Positions 60,743-64,000 of a stretch of DNA of 64,000 nt are shown piece after piece (the stretch's first letter is position 1; each line of letters starts with the position of its first letter). The notes beneath the pieces were generated by a model. That model did not search any database. It had not been told where the DNA came from and saw only the letters and a list, made by a program, of their open reading frames with translations. Made by a program: the position numbers and the translations under genes. This DNA is from Protopterus annectens (lineage: Eukaryota > Chordata > Ceratodontiformes > Protopteridae): positions 1,861,276,555-1,861,340,554 of the forward strand of contig NC_056729.1 of assembly GCF_019279795.1 (NCBI RefSeq), read 5' to 3'.

Positions 60743-62540
60743 ATAGGTTCATAGGTTAGTACTAGGCTATCAGCCCTAGGGCCTATACAAGCCTAGCCAT
60801 AACAATTCCCTGAATATTTCTTCCCACATTATTTACTTTCCTGGACCCCTGTCTAGCAGGGCGACTGACGTGATCCCTGGGGTGAATTTCCTTTCTCCCA
60901 TCCAATCGTCAAGGTTCCTCTTGAAGTGGTCCAAAGAGGCACTCTGCTTGACATGTATGGGCAATCTATTCCAGAGTCTGGGGAGTCTCTGGGTCAGGAA
61001 CCTATCCCTCCAACATGTTTTGTTTATTGTGATGACAAGGTTTAGATCCCTGGAGCGTGTAGAGATCGCCTCTGAGTAGACGATATGCGACAGAGTATAG
61101 CTGGAGTTTTTTAAGGCGGTCAGCATAGGGCATCTGCTTTAGGCCTGTGATTCTTTTAGTGAGGTATTTCTGAGGCCTTTCCAGTTGTTGCAGATGTCTT
61201 GAGAGGTACATACCAAATGGGGCATTGTATTCTGTAATGGGTCTAATGAGGGATGAGTACAGTGGGACAATGACCTCCTTTTTTCTGGATGAAAAGCCCT
61301 TCGTGATGAGGTGTGCCACATAGAAGGATTTCCTGACTGTTGTGGCGATGTGGTTATCGAAGGTGAGACCACTGTCCACCTGTGTCCCTAAGTCTCTTAT
61401 CACACTTTCTGTGTTTAGTGTACTGCCACCTATATGGTAATTCATGGATACATGTTTTTCCCAAAGGGGATAACAATACATTTCTTGGCATTGAGCTTGA
61501 GCCCATGGCTCTGGCACCAAGCGGCTGTTCCTGTAAGGCCCTTTTGTAGAGTATCCACATCATTTGGGATTCAATAATGGCTCCCAGTTTGCAGCCATCT
61601 GCAAACTTTGTTAGCCAGAGTCCCTTAGTGTTGACCTGTACTTCAGAGAAGTAGATGCCAAACAAGAGCCGCCCCAGGACTGAACCCTGAGGTACTCCAC
61701 TTGTCACTTGTCTGGAGCTGGATTTGGAGTCGGCTACTTTTACAGTGTGGGTTCTATCAGTAAGCCATTTAGCAACCCATTGGGTGACATAGGGATTAAT
61801 GCCCAACTTAGTAAGTTTATCTATGATTCCAGAGTGGGGGATGGTGTCAAAGGCCTTGGCAAGGTCTAGATAGGCTGTGTGGACCACCTTACCCTTGTCC
61901 ATGGCTCTGGAGACTGATTCAAAGAAGTCAATCAGGTTCAGGAGACAAGATCGGCCCTTCACAAACCCAAACTGGGTGGGGTCCAGTGTTTGAAGGTTGC
62001 CAATGTCTTTGTTTATAAGTTCCATGATAATACGCTCCATGGCCTTGCAGATAAGGCTTGTCAGACTGATGGGACGGTAGTTTCCGGGATCCAAGGTGGA
62101 TCCCCCCTTGTGGATTAGGATAACTATAGCTCTGCGCCACTCAGTGGGCATGAAACCTGAGGTGAGGCTATGATTAAACATGACACTTAGGTGAGGTGCC
62201 AGTTCATATTGTAGTTCATGTAGTACACAGCCCGGGATGTCATCTGGTCCCATGGATGCTGTATTCTTGGCTTTAGAGAGTGCGTTTTGTACTTGTGTGG
62301 CCGTTATTACTGGAATTTGGCAATCTTCTGGTATTGAGATGGGCCATTTAGGGGGTGAGAGTGGGGTGAAGTTGGCACTGAATCGATCTGCCAGGATATT
62401 GGCAATATCCTTCGGATCAGTATATTTAATGCCATTCTGTTTTAGCTCAGAGCAGATCTGAGCATTGCCATTTAGATTCTTGACATAATTATAGAATGCT
62501 TTGTGGTTGTCTTTGGAATCTTTGGCAATTTTATTTTCGT
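60743..62540 (-). mobile_element. CR1-type LINE CR1-E, 5'-truncated, inside D3
   Basis: The 3' tail is at 60743-60830 (aggttcataggttagtacta, inverted). ORF2 runs right to 62540, starting within the segment AKDSKDNHKAFYNYVKNL, so the endonuclease and ORF1 are missing. Outside it, RT sequence of D3 continues without loss (QFSALPFG at about 62541). Any target duplication is at most a few bases. Confidence 0.9.
60840..62540 (-). pseudogene. CR1-E reverse transcriptase
   Basis: A long frame from 62540 leftward includes ASMGPDDIPGCVLHELQYEL (about 62200-62260), NYRPISLTSLICKAMERI (about 62030-62085), QFGFVKGRSCLLNLIDFF (about 61920-61975), YLDLAKAFDTIPHSGI (about 61825-61875, motif A) and GVPQGSVLGRLLFGIYFSE (about 61640-61700, motif B). 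Motif C reads FADG in KFADGCKLG instead of FADD, which would abolish activity. C-terminal IRPITEYNAPFGMYLSRH and TCWRDRFLTQRLPRLW follow. It is the least frameshifted CR1 RT here. Confidence 0.85.
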
Positions 62541-63793
62541 AATATCAATTCTCAGCATTGCCCTTTGGCTTATCTACTGCGCCCAGAGTATTCACGAAAT
62601 GCCTGGCATCAGTAATTGCACACTGCAGACTTCAGGGGATTCAAATCTACCCATATCTGGACGACTGCCTTATACAAGCGGACAACAAGGAAAATTTGTT
62701 AAAGGACTTGGACTATGCCATCCACCTACTACAGGCCTTGGGATACACAGTCAACATCCAAAAATCAAGACTTGTTCCATCCCAGAGAATAACCTTTTTG
62801 GGTGCAGATCTAGACACAACCACCCAAATGGCCTTTCTCACCGAAGAAAAACAAAAACAACTTCCGGATTACTTCAAGAATCCGACAAGACAAACTCAGC
62901 TGACTGCAAGGAAAATCCTGCAGGCCCTGGGTTACATGGCATCCTGCATAATTCTAATTCCACAAGCCAGGCTGCATATGAGAAAATTGCAATGGTACCT
63001 AAGGACTGTATGGACTCGGCACAGTCACAGCTTAGAAACTCTGATCCCACTCATCCCTTGCCTTCAAAAGGAATTCCTGTGGTGGGCTCAAGCCTGCCAG
63101 TCCAACAGAGGTTTGCCTTTCAACAAACCAAAAACAAACCAAACCATCACCACGGACACTTCAGACCGAGGTTGGGGAGCACACATGGAGGACAAATGTA
63201 TCCAAGGGCTATGGTCTCAAGGACAGCTGCGCATGCACATAAACCAAAAGGAAATGCTGGCAGTGATACACGCAATCGAGGCTTTCAAACCTTTCCTTCA
63301 TCAAGGCCACCTGCTAATAAGGACAGATAACACCACTGTTATGTGGTACATAAACAAGCAAGGAGGCGCGCATTCCTACCCTCTATGCAGACTGGCCATG
63401 AATCTATGGGAACTTTGCTTGAAATTCAATATACAACTACAGTCCCAGTTCGTGCCAGGGAAAGACAATACTCTGGCAGACAGCTTAAGCAGAACTACCA
63501 TGGATGCACATGAATGGATGCTGCACCCAGACATCTTCTTACTCATAACACAATCATGGGGAAGGCCGGAGATAGATCTGTTCGCCTCACCACACAATCA
63601 TCAACTGAAGACTTTTTGCTCAAGGACATACCACCCACAAGCATGGAAGGTGGACTCTCTTTCTTTCAGCTGGAAAGCTCGAAAAGTCTATGCTTTCCCA
63701 CCACTCCCATTAATGTCCAAGGTTTTACTGAAGATCAGGGCAGAACAGCCAAGAGTGATTCTGATAGCTCCAGACTGGCCAAGGCAGCACTGA
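62541..63793 (+). pseudogene. DIRS D3 reverse transcriptase second part and RNase H
   Basis: It resumes with LPFGLSTAPRVFTKCLASV (62555, motif B) and IYPYLDDCLIQADN (about 62643, motif C intact), then thumb region QALGYMASCIILIPQARLHM. RNase H: TTDTSDRGWGAHM (about 63150), NQKEMLAVIHAIEAF (about 63243), IRTDNTTVMWYINKQ (about 63320) and PGKDNTLADSLSR (about 63455). The frame ends at 63793 after VILIAPDWPRQH. Intact over 411 codons; only the CR1-E insertion separates it from the first part. Confidence 0.88.
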
Positions 63794-63984
63794 TACCCAC
63801 TGTTGAAGAGCATGTTACAGACGAAACCGTGGCCTCTCCCCTTATGGCCACTTCTCCTGACGCAGAACAATTTGAAGATCCTGCATCCCAACCTAAAAAC
63901 CTTGCATCTAACTGCCTGGAGAATACCATGACTCCTCCTCAGAATAGCTTATTCCAGAGAGTAAAGGACATTTTAATTTTTTAA
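63514..63984 (+). pseudogene. DIRS D3 tyrosine recombinase, N-terminal start, overlapping RNase H
   Basis: In the +1-type overlapping frame, as in D1, the sequence ends with NTMTPPQNSLFQRVKDIL, counterpart of NTPLSKAVMDVILESR in D1. It stops at 63984 in low-complexity ttttaatttaa, and the core-binding and catalytic domains lie beyond the window or are lost. Confidence 0.6.
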
Positions 63985-64000
63985 TTTTAATTTAATTTAA

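Larger units (their letters stand above)
58105..64000 (+). mobile_element. DIRS-like element D3, plus strand, split by CR1-E, runs off the window
   Basis: The 5' end includes the terminal-type block gcagtcataacatatggg (58131) and promoter; gag, RT/RNase H and the start of the recombinase follow. The 3' end lies outside the window. Compared with D1 and D2 it has the longest open frames and keeps YLDD, so it is the best-preserved DIRS here. CR1-E interrupts the RT between motifs A and B. Confidence 0.85.

Overview
This window looks like nuclear DNA from a vertebrate with a large, transposon-rich genome. It carries tyrosine-recombinase DIRS elements, a Penelope-like element, CR1-type LINEs with an ORF1 esterase, an L2-like LINE, RTE-type LINEs, a V-SINE-like tRNA SINE, a gypsy integrase remnant, long satellites and two 500-base N gaps. 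This mix suggests a non-amniote (lungfish, amphibian or early-branching/ray-finned fish); the sequence alone does not settle which. I found no host gene, rRNA, functional tRNA or CRISPR array. Almost all coding sequence is transposon-derived and most is broken.

Layout, left to right. 1-1405: two minisatellites. 2046-5110: 5' part of a minus-strand DIRS (D0), interrupted by an RTE LINE (R1). 5115-6440: Penelope fragment holding an RTE tail (R2). 6436-6884: short internally deleted DIRS. 6871-17005: minus-strand DIRS (D1) whose recombinase gene is split by a nearly full-length plus-strand CR1 (CR1-A, 7349-12246). 17107-25200: older minus-strand DIRS (D2) split by a Penelope element with inverted arms (P1, 18165-22378) and ending in a 107-bp tandem array grown from its own gag gene (to 27090). 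27417-31600: minus-strand CR1-B. 32598-33097: gap. 33520-34242 plus 48003-49172: one RTE LINE split by an LTR retrotransposon (34243-47997) that itself holds an L2 LINE and several SINEs. 49409-51000: CR1-C. 51001-51500: gap. 51507-51952: gypsy integrase remnant. 51953-53209: CR1-D. 53215-57141: 56-unit 70-bp satellite. 58105-64000: plus-strand DIRS (D3), the best preserved, split by CR1-E (60743-62540) and running off the window.

The elements form nested layers, so relative ages can be read: DIRS copies are hosts for RTE, CR1 and Penelope insertions; an RTE copy hosts the LTR element; the LTR element hosts L2 and SINEs. Each of three LINE families here has a SINE nearby sharing its 3' tail (L2 with the V-SINE, RTE with a tRNA-headed SINE, CR1 with a short tRNA SINE), which suggests that the LINE machinery mobilised them.

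The most interesting structures are (1) the Penelope element with ~440-bp inverted terminal arms, a 14-bp target duplication and a hammerhead-ribozyme-like motif in each arm; (2) the 13.8-kb LTR element, with ~763-bp LTRs, 5-bp target duplication, primer-binding site and polypurine tract but no recognisable pol; and (3) the three LINE/SINE tail pairs.
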